A stretch of 14,681 bases of DNA from JAUXFK01 sp034189035 (GTDB lineage: Bacteria > Desulfobacterota > UBA8473). Below are positions 6,117 through 14,631 of the stretch, piece after piece. Below the pieces are notes generated by a model. It was not told the origin of the DNA and ran no database searches. It saw nothing but the letters and a program-made list of their open reading frames with translations. Positions within the stretch are counted from its first letter, which is position 1. Every line of letters starts with the position of its first letter. The stretch is taken from the NCBI GenBank assembly GCA_034189035.1, contig JAXHVA010000101.1, positions 1 to 14,681 on the forward strand, given 5' to 3'. A program made the translations under genes and the position numbers.

Positions 6117-8453
6117 ATGGAGCTTAAATTCAAGATAAAAATTCTCTCTGATTATCATATTGGTGCAGGTTATGGAAGAGATCAAGTTGATTCTATGCTC
6201 TTGAAGGATCCAGATAGTATTCCTATAATAAGAGGCACTGTTGTCAGTGGATTGCTCAGGCAGGGAATATGGGATCTACTCCAACTTGATTTGTTGAAGA
6301 GTCACCGTAGATGCTGTAAATCGAATGGTGATCCAAATCTTTCTTACTGTTACGACAAAAATCCGGATTCCATGTGCCCAATCTGTAGAATAATGGGGAC
6401 ACCGGCTAATGAAAAGAGATGGACCATATCTTCTGCATCGGTTATGAGATCGGACAATTTAAAACGTGAAAAGATTGTATGGCGCAACAGGGTAAATCCA
6501 ATAACCCGCACCTCGGAAGAAAAAAAATTGTTTAATCAGGAGGCAGTAGGAAAAGGGATAGATTTTGTCTTTACATTAAGAAATGAAGCTGATACTATAC
6601 ATACCATAGAGGAAGCATCATTTATTGTTGCAGGATTCAGGATGGTCAGAAACTTGGGTTCTTCTCGTAGAAGAGGCAAGGGCGAGTGTCGGATCCACCT
6701 CGTCGATTCAATGAAAGTACCGGGGATTTTGAAATGTGAATCTTCAGAAGACTATTTTTTGAATCTTTTCGAAAAACGATGGTTGAAAGGAGAAGAATTA
6801 AATTTCCCGGATATGAATGATGAATCTGATATTTTATTTGAAGGGGGTTCGACAAACCGAAGGTTTAAACTGATTTTACGTGCAGAAGAGCCGCTTATTA
6901 TATCTAACCGGGGTGAATCTGGAAATAGATTCCAGACTAATGTGTATATTCCAGGTTATACAATTCTCGGAGCCATGGCATGGAAAGTTGCAAAAAGCCA
7001 CGATCCTTTTAACTCAAGTACATATAAGGATTTTATCAAGCTCTTCCGTAGGGGTGGTATAAAAATTACACCTCTGTATCCTGCGTGGATCGTTGAAGGG
7101 GATACGGATAATATATACCCCTCTATTCCGTCACCTCGTGACCTTTTAACCTGTAAACTATATCCTGGATTTGGAGACCTTGATGACGGGCACGGATATA
7201 AGGGCTATGCAACCAGTATAGGGAAACCGGAATTTTGCGAAGATTGCGGCAAGAAAAATATTAAATCACAACTCATACCATCAGATAAGTTTTTACCGAT
7301 AAGAGAAAGACCAAAGGAGTTAAATGTTGCTAAAAGGGAGGAGATGCACATCTCAATCGATCCGGTGAATGGGATGGTAAAGAAAGGAGAGCTTTTCAGT
7401 TATTCAGCAATTGAATCTAATGAATACTTTACTGGCATGGTCGAATTCAAAGACTGGGCAACTTTTGCCAGGCTTATCGGAATTGAAAGTATTGGAGATG
7501 ACAAATATAAATTGGAGCTTTCCATTGGGAAAGCGTCAAAACGTGGATATGGAAAGGCCAAACTCTGGTTGTATCCCTTGGAGGATTCAGAGGATATATT
7601 CATTGGTGAACGCCGTGGCTATGATTCTATAAAAAATGATACAGGGCCAATCACCATGACTTTAATAACAGACACTATTCTGGTAGATGACTGGGGACGA
7701 TATTTAAATGCCCTCGATCAAGATTCTCTTTGTGATTTACTTGGGTTAGATAACAATGACATAGAGGTGATTAACTATTATGTGAAATCCAAGAATGTGG
7801 ACGGTTTTAATACACATCTGGGCCTTCCTAAATGGAGGGATGTTTCAATCAGCGCAGGTTCCAGCGTCGGTTTTAAAATAAAAAGCGATGGTAAAAAAGA
7901 AAAAATATTTGATACGATTGAAAAACTGGAAAATGAAGGTGTTGGATTGAGGAAGGATGAAGGGTTTGGTAGAGTTGCTTTTAATCACCCAATCTATTCT
8001 GGAAATCAGTATGTAGATCAAATGATAAATCTTCAAGAATGTATGCGAATTGAGAGTCCAAAAGATAATGTAAAATATTTTGATATCTGGTGGGGAAATG
8101 AGCTTGATGGTCTGGACAGTAAATATTTCGAAAAAGAGGAGTGGATTGCTGTGTCTAGATGGCTTAAAATAAATTCACAAGAGCCTATTGAAGGGTTAGA
8201 AAATCTTAAGGGGTTTCATACCTTGGAAAGCCCGCTTAAAGAGTTGATCGTGCAAAGAGACCCTCTACTAGATCAACCATCTTTCTTAGATAAAGATGAA
8301 ATATTCAAAGGTAAAAATGCGGTAGAGGAAATACTTGGTAAACTTTCAACAAGGTTGGAAGAACAAGATGATGAAGATACCAAAGGGTATCTGCAAACAA
8401 GGGCTATAGAAAAACTAGCTGATTATATTGCATCATGTGTAGGGGGAGCTTAA
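6117..8453 (+). CDS. Cas7-Cas5-Cas11 fusion (III-Dv backbone subunit, Csx10-like)
   Basis: Multi-domain RAMP subunit of the effector complex. The start chosen is ATG 6117, since GGGGG (6106-6110) is well spaced for it; an in-frame ATG at 6096 lies inside cas10. Residues 1-~240 are a Cas7 domain: YHIGAG loop, D25 (in QVDSMLLKD) at the position of the Csm3 catalytic aspartate, IIRGTVVSGLLRQ, a Cys-rich zinc-type knuckle ending CPICRIMGTP, and the glycine-rich GSSRRRGKGECR. A second RAMP fold starts near 255 (FKLILRAEEPLIIS, then YIPGYTILGAM), best read as Cas5. It has a CEDCGKK knuckle and SKRGYGKAKLWL. The last ~130 residues are helical and acidic, consistent with fused Cas11. This domain order matches the type III-Dv fusion known from Synechocystis. 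The domain borders are my estimate. Confidence 0.85.
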   Translation: MELKFKIKILSDYHIGAGYGRDQVDSMLLKDPDSIPIIRGTVVSGLLRQGIWDLLQLDLLKSHRRCCKSNGDPNLSYCYDKNPDSMCPICRIMGTPANEKRWTISSASVMRSDNLKREKIVWRNRVNPITRTSEEKKLFNQEAVGKGIDFVFTLRNEADTIHTIEEASFIVAGFRMVRNLGSSRRRGKGECRIHLVDSMKVPGILKCESSEDYFLNLFEKRWLKGEELNFPDMNDESDILFEGGSTNRRFKLILRAEEPLIISNRGESGNRFQTNVYIPGYTILGAMAWKVAKSHDPFNSSTYKDFIKLFRRGGIKITPLYPAWIVEGDTDNIYPSIPSPRDLLTCKLYPGFGDLDDGHGYKGYATSIGKPEFCEDCGKKNIKSQLIPSDKFLPIRERPKELNVAKREEMHISIDPVNGMVKKGELFSYSAIESNEYFTGMVEFKDWATFARLIGIESIGDDKYKLELSIGKASKRGYGKAKLWLYPLEDSEDIFIGERRGYDSIKNDTGPITMTLITDTILVDDWGRYLNALDQDSLCDLLGLDNNDIEVINYYVKSKNVDGFNTHLGLPKWRDVSISAGSSVGFKIKSDGKKEKIFDTIEKLENEGVGLRKDEGFGRVAFNHPIYSGNQYVDQMINLQECMRIESPKDNVKYFDIWWGNELDGLDSKYFEKEEWIAVSRWLKINSQEPIEGLENLKGFHTLESPLKELIVQRDPLLDQPSFLDKDEIFKGKNAVEEILGKLSTRLEEQDDEDTKGYLQTRAIEKLADYIASCVGGA

Positions 8454-8455
8454 GC

Positions 8456-10174
8456 ATGATTAAAAGAGTGATTACTGGAAGACTTAAGGCATTGTCAGGA
8501 ATCTATATTGGTTCCGGGGAGTCTGGAGAAGCTACTGATAAATTAATATTCAGGGATAGTTTTGGTGATATTGTTATTCCCGGGACCGCCATCGCTGGTG
8601 CTCTAAGGACACTTGCGACAAGAACCGCACCAAACCTTGGTCTTAAAAATTGTTTTGCTATTGACAGATCTGATTCGGATAATGTTTGCGCTTGTCCTGT
8701 TTGTATGATGTTTGGATCATTCAACCCTAATGATGAGTCTGAGAATGTGAAAGCTTCAAATATCTGGGTTTATGATGCCGTTTTTATGGAGAAAAAGATT
8801 ACCTCTATCAGAGATAGTGTGGCCATTGATAGAGAGACAGGAGTCTCAGCAAGGGAGATGCGTTCCAAATATGACTATGAAGTACTTCCGAGAGGGTCAG
8901 AATTTGGTTTCCGGATTGAGATACAAGATGATCTTTCTTCTGAACAGGAATCGCTTCTTGTTACTGTTCTCTCAGAATGGAAAAATGGAAGATGCTATCT
9001 TGGTGGGAATCTTTCCAGAGGTTTGGGCAATATGCAACTGGAAGATATTGAGGTCCATAATCTGGATCTCTCGAAAGTTGGGAAACTAATGGATTTTCTG
9101 CGTAAAGATGATTTGATAAAGGTGACTGAGAAGGACGGAAAATGGCTAAATGAATGTATTGAGAATGCAAAAAAATCGGTTAAAAAAATTAATGGTTTAG
9201 ATGGAATTTACAGCTCTTTTGCTCAGATCGAAATCACACTCGAATTCACCGGCGGTTTTATTTTAAATGATGTAATGAACGCTAATAGGTCTGGTTTTGA
9301 TTTCGCTCCTAAGATGGAAGATGGAAAATTTTTGCTGCCCGGATCTTCACTAAGAGGGGTTTTGCGTTCTCAAGCTGAAAAGATTGTAAGGAGTCTTGTT
9401 ACTTTTGATGTGGACAACTCAAACGAATTTGTAGAAAGGTACCCGGCATGCAACCCTGTTGCTAATGAAAATGCTCCGCTAAGATCTTGTAACAATATTC
9501 TTCGATTTTATATAAAGGAAAATCAGATAGATACTCAAAAAGGGATTAATGAAGATCACTTTTGTCTTGCCTGTAGACTCTTTGGTAGCACCTATTTGGG
9601 TAGCAGATTATTTGTAAGTGACGGCCATCTTACAGGTCCAAAGAAGATCAAGATTATGGATTTTCTTGCAATCGACAGATTTACAGGCGGGGGTAAAGAG
9701 GGTTCGAAGTTCAACGCTCTTGTATTATGGCAACCCTCGTTTAAATTTAGGATCTTTCTTGAGAACCCAAAAGAATGGCAGTTGGGGTGGTTGATGATAA
9801 CCTTAAAGGATCTGCATGATGGGCTACTTTCAGTTGGATCCGGCCAGAACAAATGGTTTGGAAAGGCAATGATCAGCGATGGAGAATTAAAAATTGGTGT
9901 TATCTCAGAGGAGTTTTTACCTAAGGGATTTGTTGTAAATGACTATCATGAAGGGATTTTTAAAGTAGGGCATCTGGATCTTAAGGATATAACTATGAAA
10001 CCCGAAGAAAATGTGGAAATATGGGTGAAGAAATTTCATAGTGAGTTAAAGAACCTTAAGATCAATATTGATATAATTAATATTCGTAATTCGTCCACAT
10101 GTGATACATATTTCAGAGATGATATTGATATGGTGGAACTATATCCAAAAGAGGTGAACATATGTGCTCTTTGA
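8456..10174 (+). CDS. Cas7-2x: two fused Csm3-like Cas7 domains
   Basis: A 572-aa protein built of two Cas7 RAMP units that occupy adjacent backbone positions along the crRNA. Unit 1 has GIYIGSGESGEATDK with D28 at the Csm3 catalytic-Asp position, IPGTAIAGALRTLA, a CACPVCMMFGS zinc knuckle, and GGNLSRGLG. Unit 2 begins near residue 255 and has D282 (SGFDFAPK), LPGSSLRGVLR, CLACRLFGSTYLGSR and DRFTGGGKEGSKF. Both halves therefore keep a candidate RNA-cleaving aspartate. Start 8456 is supported by AGGGGGAG (8441-8448) 7 nt upstream; an in-frame ATG at 8435 lies inside the preceding gene. The 3' end overlaps csx19 by 13 nt. The tandem Cas7 arrangement next to Csx19 is a hallmark of the III-D variant. 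Confidence 0.88.
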   Translation: MIKRVITGRLKALSGIYIGSGESGEATDKLIFRDSFGDIVIPGTAIAGALRTLATRTAPNLGLKNCFAIDRSDSDNVCACPVCMMFGSFNPNDESENVKASNIWVYDAVFMEKKITSIRDSVAIDRETGVSAREMRSKYDYEVLPRGSEFGFRIEIQDDLSSEQESLLVTVLSEWKNGRCYLGGNLSRGLGNMQLEDIEVHNLDLSKVGKLMDFLRKDDLIKVTEKDGKWLNECIENAKKSVKKINGLDGIYSSFAQIEITLEFTGGFILNDVMNANRSGFDFAPKMEDGKFLLPGSSLRGVLRSQAEKIVRSLVTFDVDNSNEFVERYPACNPVANENAPLRSCNNILRFYIKENQIDTQKGINEDHFCLACRLFGSTYLGSRLFVSDGHLTGPKKIKIMDFLAIDRFTGGGKEGSKFNALVLWQPSFKFRIFLENPKEWQLGWLMITLKDLHDGLLSVGSGQNKWFGKAMISDGELKIGVISEEFLPKGFVVNDYHEGIFKVGHLDLKDITMKPEENVEIWVKKFHSELKNLKINIDIINIRNSSTCDTYFRDDIDMVELYPKEVNICAL

Positions 10175-10758
10175 TCGATAATAAGGAAATTGACCTCTTG
10201 TTCAGTAATAGAGTCTCTGAAGGTGATATAAATATTTTTGGTGGTACCACAGGAGAGGATAGTGAAGATACACTATCTGATTTTGTCGATAAGTGGAACT
10301 TTAGGGATATGCATATGCCTTTTGCCATACTTGAGACAATAAAGGAGATTGAGATTACGAAAGGACTGGATACTTCAAAAATAGATCCCTATACTATTGA
10401 AAGAATACGTATCTTCGGAAAGGGCGGGGATCTCGATATCAGAAGGGTAGACAATAATCAGTTTTTATGGAGATACGTCGGTAATGAGGAAAAACCTGAA
10501 AAAGCTGGTGGGAAAAATTTCTGGGAAACTGAGGATAGCAACGGTATGAAATTTTTTGTTGAAGAACAATACGCCCTTCTCTGGGGAAAATACGATCAAA
10601 AAAGAAGCATATGGCATGATGATAGAGTTGCAAAAGCAAAGTTATCCTATCCCATAAACGCATCTCCTGAGAGGGTAAAGATCAGTTATAAGATGCTGAG
10701 TAAAGGGGGAGTTGTCTCATTCATATGGCTGACTGGAATTTATGGTGGTGAAGAATAA
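10162..10758 (+). CDS. csx19: Csx19-like type III-D subunit
   Basis: A 198-aa protein in the position and size range of Csx19 (TIGR03984, from memory). The C-terminal half has the pattern EEQYALLWGKYDQ, W-H-D-D-R-V-A and YPINASPERVKISYKML, followed by a hydrophobic strand ending in FIWLTGIYGG, which resembles Csx19 proteins. Csx19 is reported as a structural component of type III-Dv complexes, not a catalyst, and I see no catalytic motif here. GAGGTG (10151-10156) lies 5 nt before the ATG. It overlaps cas7-2x by 13 nt upstream and shares the A of TAATG with the next gene. Identification depends largely on context plus a loose C-terminal match. Confidence 0.75.
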   Translation: MCSLIDNKEIDLLFSNRVSEGDINIFGGTTGEDSEDTLSDFVDKWNFRDMHMPFAILETIKEIEITKGLDTSKIDPYTIERIRIFGKGGDLDIRRVDNNQFLWRYVGNEEKPEKAGGKNFWETEDSNGMKFFVEEQYALLWGKYDQKRSIWHDDRVAKAKLSYPINASPERVKISYKMLSKGGVVSFIWLTGIYGGEE

Positions 10759-12587
10759 TGGACAGTGATGACTTATTCATGAATCCCTATAACTTTGTTC
10801 GGTACCTCTCCCCTACCCAAAAAGAATTTGAAAGTCCTGAGGAGAAATTATTAGGAAAATGCCTCCCGCCACCACATGACAGATACATTGGATTGAATGG
10901 TAAAATAAAATGCGAACTTGAGGCTATTACACCGATTTTCATATCAGATTCCGAATATGTACAAGAGGACGATGGGCATAAATCGTATCAATTCTTCAAA
11001 TTGATGGATGAAAACGAGGAGGAAAAGTATGCCATTCCTTCAACAAGTTTGCGGGGGATGTTGAGGAGTATATTTGAAGCTTCGACCAATTCATGCTTTT
11101 CTGTGTTTGAAGGTGGGCTTTTAGGAAAAAGAGAAAGACCAGAAAGCTATGATAAAACACCTTTGTTAGCAGGGTTTATAGAGGAGATTCCCAAAAGCAA
11201 AGATGCGCCCGGGAGTGTCAAGCCGATGGAGGTATATAGTTTACCTCACAGAGAATTCCCCGATTTTAGGAAAAAGTTCAAAAAAAATGGTGATAAGGTA
11301 TTGATAAAGGTCGAAAGTCGCAAAGTTACTGATGTTAAATCATATAGTGACGCGGAGAAAACTGAGGGTTTTATCGAAGGGTATCTTAAAACAAGTGATG
11401 AGGGTATTGGTAAAAATAAAAAAACGAATGAATATGTATTTGTGTTAGGTGACGAATCCCAAGATTTTAAGTTGTCTTATGAAACATATCTGAACTACGT
11501 TATCTCTAATAGGAATAATAAACATGAACATACAAAATACCCTCGACATGGAGATACAATATGGTTCAGGGCTGTTGACAATACAATAAAAGAGTTTGGC
11601 TATGCACAGATATATCGTAAACCATTTGAGAAATCGATAGGAGATCTTCTTCCACGTGATCATCTTCACCCATGCACTTGTTATGAAAGCCTCTGCCCTG
11701 CGTGCAGGGTATTTGGTTGGGTATGCGCAAACCCTCAAGAAGACTTAAAGAAGAAGGTTGCCTATGCAGGAAGAGTAAGGGTAAGCCACGCGGAGATAAC
11801 AGAATACAAAGGTGTTTTATCGGAATTTCCATTTCCATTATCAATTCTTTCCATGCCCAAGCCCACCACAACATATTTCTATCTTCTTAATAAAGATGGG
11901 AAACCTGATTTTCATGTGAAATATGATACGTATGGTGCGAAACTTAGAGGTAGAAAGTTCTACAGGCATCAGACAGAGGCGAAAAAGGAAGAGTATCAAA
12001 GGTCTGGTGGGAAGAAAGATAAGACAAACCGTACAGTCAGAGATGCTCTGAACCCCGGTGCCAAATTTGAGTTTACTATAGAATTTGAGAATCTGGCCCC
12101 GGTGGAGATGGGAGCTTTACTATGGTCAATCGAGATGGAAGATGCGATGCACCATAGATTGGGTCTGGCAAAACCTCTGGGATTTGGTAGTGTTAAGATA
12201 TCCATTATAGAGGTTTTAAGTATGAATGCTCGGCAAAGATATACTTCTTTTACAAATGATTGGTGGGAAAAGATAGAATCTCCAAAAATAAGAGAATTTG
12301 TAAGTCTATTCAGAGAAACGATGGAAGTAAAATATGGTGATCCATTTGATGAGCTGGATAATATAAAAGATCTGAAAGCAATTTTAAGCCCGCATAGCCC
12401 CGATATACCTGTGCATTACCCAAGAATATCCAAGAAATCCACGAAAGATGGGAAGAACTTTAAATGGTTCGTGAATAATCAAAGAAACGGGAAAAAGCCA
12501 TTATCAATTGCTCCTGATGACGAAGGACTTCCTTTAGCATTTGGCTCGGATAATAGAAATAAGCAGAATGTAAAAGGGCAACATTAA
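10758..12587 (+). CDS. Cas7-insertion RAMP subunit (TIGR03986-like)
   Basis: A 609-aa single Cas7 fold interrupted by a large insert. The RAMP start (KIKCELEAITPIFISDSEY) is followed by IPSTSLRGMLRSIFEAS (S95-G100, R99). A long basic and acidic insertion covers roughly residues 110-300. The Cys knuckle is C306-x-C308 plus C313-x2-C316 in CPACRVFGWVC, and the tail includes HHRLGLAKPLGFGSVKI near residue 460. No aspartate sits clearly at the Csm3 catalytic position, which here holds a run of acidic residues (YVQEDDGHKS), so RNA cleavage at this subunit is doubtful. It is the last gene of the operon, starting on the A of the csx19 stop. It matches the Cas7-insertion subunit of III-Dv complexes; the TIGR03986 name is from memory. 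Confidence 0.83.
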   Translation: MDSDDLFMNPYNFVRYLSPTQKEFESPEEKLLGKCLPPPHDRYIGLNGKIKCELEAITPIFISDSEYVQEDDGHKSYQFFKLMDENEEEKYAIPSTSLRGMLRSIFEASTNSCFSVFEGGLLGKRERPESYDKTPLLAGFIEEIPKSKDAPGSVKPMEVYSLPHREFPDFRKKFKKNGDKVLIKVESRKVTDVKSYSDAEKTEGFIEGYLKTSDEGIGKNKKTNEYVFVLGDESQDFKLSYETYLNYVISNRNNKHEHTKYPRHGDTIWFRAVDNTIKEFGYAQIYRKPFEKSIGDLLPRDHLHPCTCYESLCPACRVFGWVCANPQEDLKKKVAYAGRVRVSHAEITEYKGVLSEFPFPLSILSMPKPTTTYFYLLNKDGKPDFHVKYDTYGAKLRGRKFYRHQTEAKKEEYQRSGGKKDKTNRTVRDALNPGAKFEFTIEFENLAPVEMGALLWSIEMEDAMHHRLGLAKPLGFGSVKISIIEVLSMNARQRYTSFTNDWWEKIESPKIREFVSLFRETMEVKYGDPFDELDNIKDLKAILSPHSPDIPVHYPRISKKSTKDGKNFKWFVNNQRNGKKPLSIAPDDEGLPLAFGSDNRNKQNVKGQH

Positions 12588-12695
12588 GATATGCCCTGCA
12601 TTTGCGCTTAACACTAATTACGCATTTGCAAGTCTGTGAAAAGTGGGGCATCATATCAAAATGATTGACGCTTCCGGTAAAAAGTTGGTTTCACT
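12588..12695. other. Convergent intergenic region with imperfect inverted repeat
   Basis: 108 nt between the ends of the two facing operons. GATATGCCC (12588-12596) can pair with GGGCATCATATC (12646-12657), a 9-bp stem with a 3-nt bulge and a long loop. The loop holds two direct copies of GCATTTGC (12598-12605 and 12622-12629). A bidirectional transcription stop is expected here, but there is no U-run after the stem, so the terminator reading is weak. Confidence 0.25.
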
Positions 12696-14156
12696 TCATA
12701 GCTTCTGGTTTTGAGATAATATGGTTATTATTAAAAATAAAATTATTCCAATAAAAAAGGAGATGATCGTCATTAATACTACTAGTCTAAAAGTTAAGCC
12801 TCCACCTTCAACGGTTATTTTGCTTATGTTGACACCTAAAAAAGTCAGAACAATTGTTGGAATGCCTAATATCATACCCACAACAGTCACAAAACGCTCA
12901 AGATTGCGTATAGCTTGCTCCCTTGATTCAGAGAGTCGTAACTGCAATTCATCATGCATAATCTGTATTTCATTACTAACCTCTTGATAAATCTGATCTA
13001 ATTGAAACACTTCCTGACACTTGCGGTAGACCGTATGATGGTGCTCCTGCTGCATTATTTGTGAAAAGAACCCTCGTGCTGTGAAGACCAAGTGACGGTC
13101 TCGAATAGTTCTAAAGAAGTACAATCGTTCTGACTCGTCCCCTTCTAGCCAGTGCTTTGAAACTTCATGAGATAAACCCATTAACACAAACCGCTGGTGC
13201 AATGTTATCAGAAACAGTAGAAAGTATTGCTTTTTAAGATGGTTTGGCAAAACCTTGCGAAAAAAATCACTATTTGGCGCTTTGAATGCTACAAATCCCC
13301 CACCTTCAAGAGAGAAAAAGAACCATTGATTTTTGGCATAAGGTAGTAGTGAGTAATTGTTATAACTCAGGTCATTAGCTGATGGAATAATAATTTGTTC
13401 AGAGTGGAAGAAGTTTCGAAGACGGTAAAGAATATTTGGAATATCTTGTTCTATCATATTATTTATGAAAATCGTGGTAAAAGGAATCATTTGACCCTTT
13501 ATAAACACTTCATTCCACCATGGTTCTTTCTTAGTTCTTGGGTTGCCTTTACGAAGTAATTGATCCAACACATCTCCAAAAAATTGTTGACTGTTAACTT
13601 CTTGAGTGAAGTTGGGAAAGAAAGACTCGTACTGGGGCATATTGGTTTCTGGGTCCAAACCTACCTTAGTTTTAGCTTCAACACTGACCTTTCTTTGGCC
13701 TTTGATAAAGCGAAAGAAATGCAAAAAATCAACCCAATCATTAAATTGATTGCTCGAAGGTTTTGCCCGAACGGTGAGAAAACCTACTCCGATACGAAAC
13801 AATGCAAGTTCCACATCTTCGATTATAAATGGAATAGATCTGCCCGATGCTTGCAATTCCCACCCCTTTCTGCCTCCCAGCCCACGAGAAGACTGTAATA
13901 TATTTTTGTCTAAAGTCCATAAGTTTGCCGTCGAGACTGTATTAGGTGGTGGGTTTAAGTAGTTAGATACACAAGGTAAAAAGTCCTCACTTGGAAAGTT
14001 AATATTTTTCCAGAAATTTAAAGTTCCTTTTTTACCGGACCACTCTGCTCGATTAAAAGCTTCCACCCTCTTATCGAATTCCTCTGACTCAAAAAGGAAT
14101 GGGTAAACGAAGTGGCAAAATGATTCTTTATCAATTATCACCTTATCAGTTTCCAT
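12696..14156 (-). CDS. CorA-like two-TM membrane protein, candidate type III CRISPR effector
   Basis: A 486-aa protein with a large soluble N-terminal region (~1-365), a helical probably coiled-coil stalk (~370-421), then two membrane segments: TM1 about 422-440 (FVTVVGMILGIPTIVLTFL) and TM2 about 454-480. TM1 ends in G441-V-N443, where magnesium transporters of the CorA family carry GMN. The TM1-loop-TM2 arrangement at the C-terminus is the CorA architecture. CorA-like proteins are known type III accessories, and one from Bacteroides is activated by SAM-AMP made by its Cas10. ATG at 14156 has AGGGG about 10 nt upstream. It is the second gene after csx3, 80 nt downstream of it, and faces the effector operon tail to tail. 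A membrane channel role in abortive defence is inferred. The N-terminal domain is not recognised. Confidence 0.8.
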   Translation of the reverse strand: METDKVIIDKESFCHFVYPFLFESEEFDKRVEAFNRAEWSGKKGTLNFWKNINFPSEDFLPCVSNYLNPPPNTVSTANLWTLDKNILQSSRGLGGRKGWELQASGRSIPFIIEDVELALFRIGVGFLTVRAKPSSNQFNDWVDFLHFFRFIKGQRKVSVEAKTKVGLDPETNMPQYESFFPNFTQEVNSQQFFGDVLDQLLRKGNPRTKKEPWWNEVFIKGQMIPFTTIFINNMIEQDIPNILYRLRNFFHSEQIIIPSANDLSYNNYSLLPYAKNQWFFFSLEGGGFVAFKAPNSDFFRKVLPNHLKKQYFLLFLITLHQRFVLMGLSHEVSKHWLEGDESERLYFFRTIRDRHLVFTARGFFSQIMQQEHHHTVYRKCQEVFQLDQIYQEVSNEIQIMHDELQLRLSESREQAIRNLERFVTVVGMILGIPTIVLTFLGVNISKITVEGGGLTFRLVVLMTIISFFIGIILFLIITILSQNQKL

Positions 14157-14236
14157 TTTCCATTATCCCCTTTTCATACCAACAGCTTCTATTTCTACAA
14201 AATATATCAAAAATTTTTACAAACATCAATTCTAAC

Positions 14237-14536
14237 TCACTTATATCCAAACTCCAAAGTTGTACCAACAAAATATTTTTCATGATGGCTCTCTACGATC
14301 ACAGCACCTCCAAATCTAGGATCATAAGTGGCTATAAAAGTTGTCGAATGGTAAAAGTGTGTCAAAAAGCAGTAGAGCCATATTGGTCCCCTACCACTCA
14401 AAATCACTCCTTTTCCTCCATCAACTTTTGGGGGTGACAGCCCCACCAAATCTTCTGGACTTATCACCCTAGGTATCACAAATGATATGATACTGTAATC
14501 ATCTTCTTCGTTAACATTAAATATTATCTCTGTCAT
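14237..14536 (-). CDS. csx3: Csx3-like ring nuclease (Crn3)
   Basis: A 99-aa protein, normal for Csx3 (about 100-110 aa). The conserved core KGVILSGRGPIWLYCFLTHF is followed by YHSTTFIATYDPRFGGAVIV and ESH. H63 and D72 have the same spacing as the His and Asp implicated in cyclic tetra-adenylate cleavage by Archaeoglobus Csx3, and R74 matches the conserved DPR arginine. Csx3/Crn3 tetramerises around cA4 and linearises it in a Mn-dependent way, switching off cOA effectors. AAGGTG lies about 6-7 nt before the ATG. It is the first gene of a two-gene unit with the CorA-like protein. The family match is strong by recall; the substrate in this organism is inferred. Confidence 0.9.
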   Translation of the reverse strand: MTEIIFNVNEEDDYSIISFVIPRVISPEDLVGLSPPKVDGGKGVILSGRGPIWLYCFLTHFYHSTTFIATYDPRFGGAVIVESHHEKYFVGTTLEFGYK

Positions 14537-14600
14537 TGGGACACCTTTAGTAAATTAACACCAATTTCTTCAAGTATTTTAAATTCTTTTTGGTCACAAG

Positions 14601-14631
14601 ATTATATCCCAAACTATACAAGAAGCAGCAA
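14601..14631 (-). promoter_or_regulatory. Candidate promoter for csx3-corA
   Basis: On the minus strand TATAAT (plus 14606-14601) is a perfect -10. TTGCTG (plus 14631-14626) is a partial -35 with a 19-nt spacer. It lies about 65 nt upstream of the csx3 ATG. If real, csx3-corA is transcribed separately from the Cas10 operon. Confidence 0.4.

Noticed and set aside
11445..11874. Minus-strand open frames of about 100 codons inside the Cas7-insertion gene
   Set aside because: They lie antisense to a clear RAMP coding region, show no domain features, and have no supporting ribosome site or context.
12598..12629. Two GCATTTGC copies as a CRISPR repeat remnant
   Set aside because: Only 8 bp and two copies spaced 24 nt apart, with no longer repeat. 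Far too short for a repeat-spacer unit. No CRISPR array is visible anywhere in the window.
12721..12987. Plus-strand 88-codon frame over the corA 3' end
   Set aside because: It is the antisense shadow of the CorA membrane segments and stalk; the minus-strand frame has the recognisable two-TM architecture.
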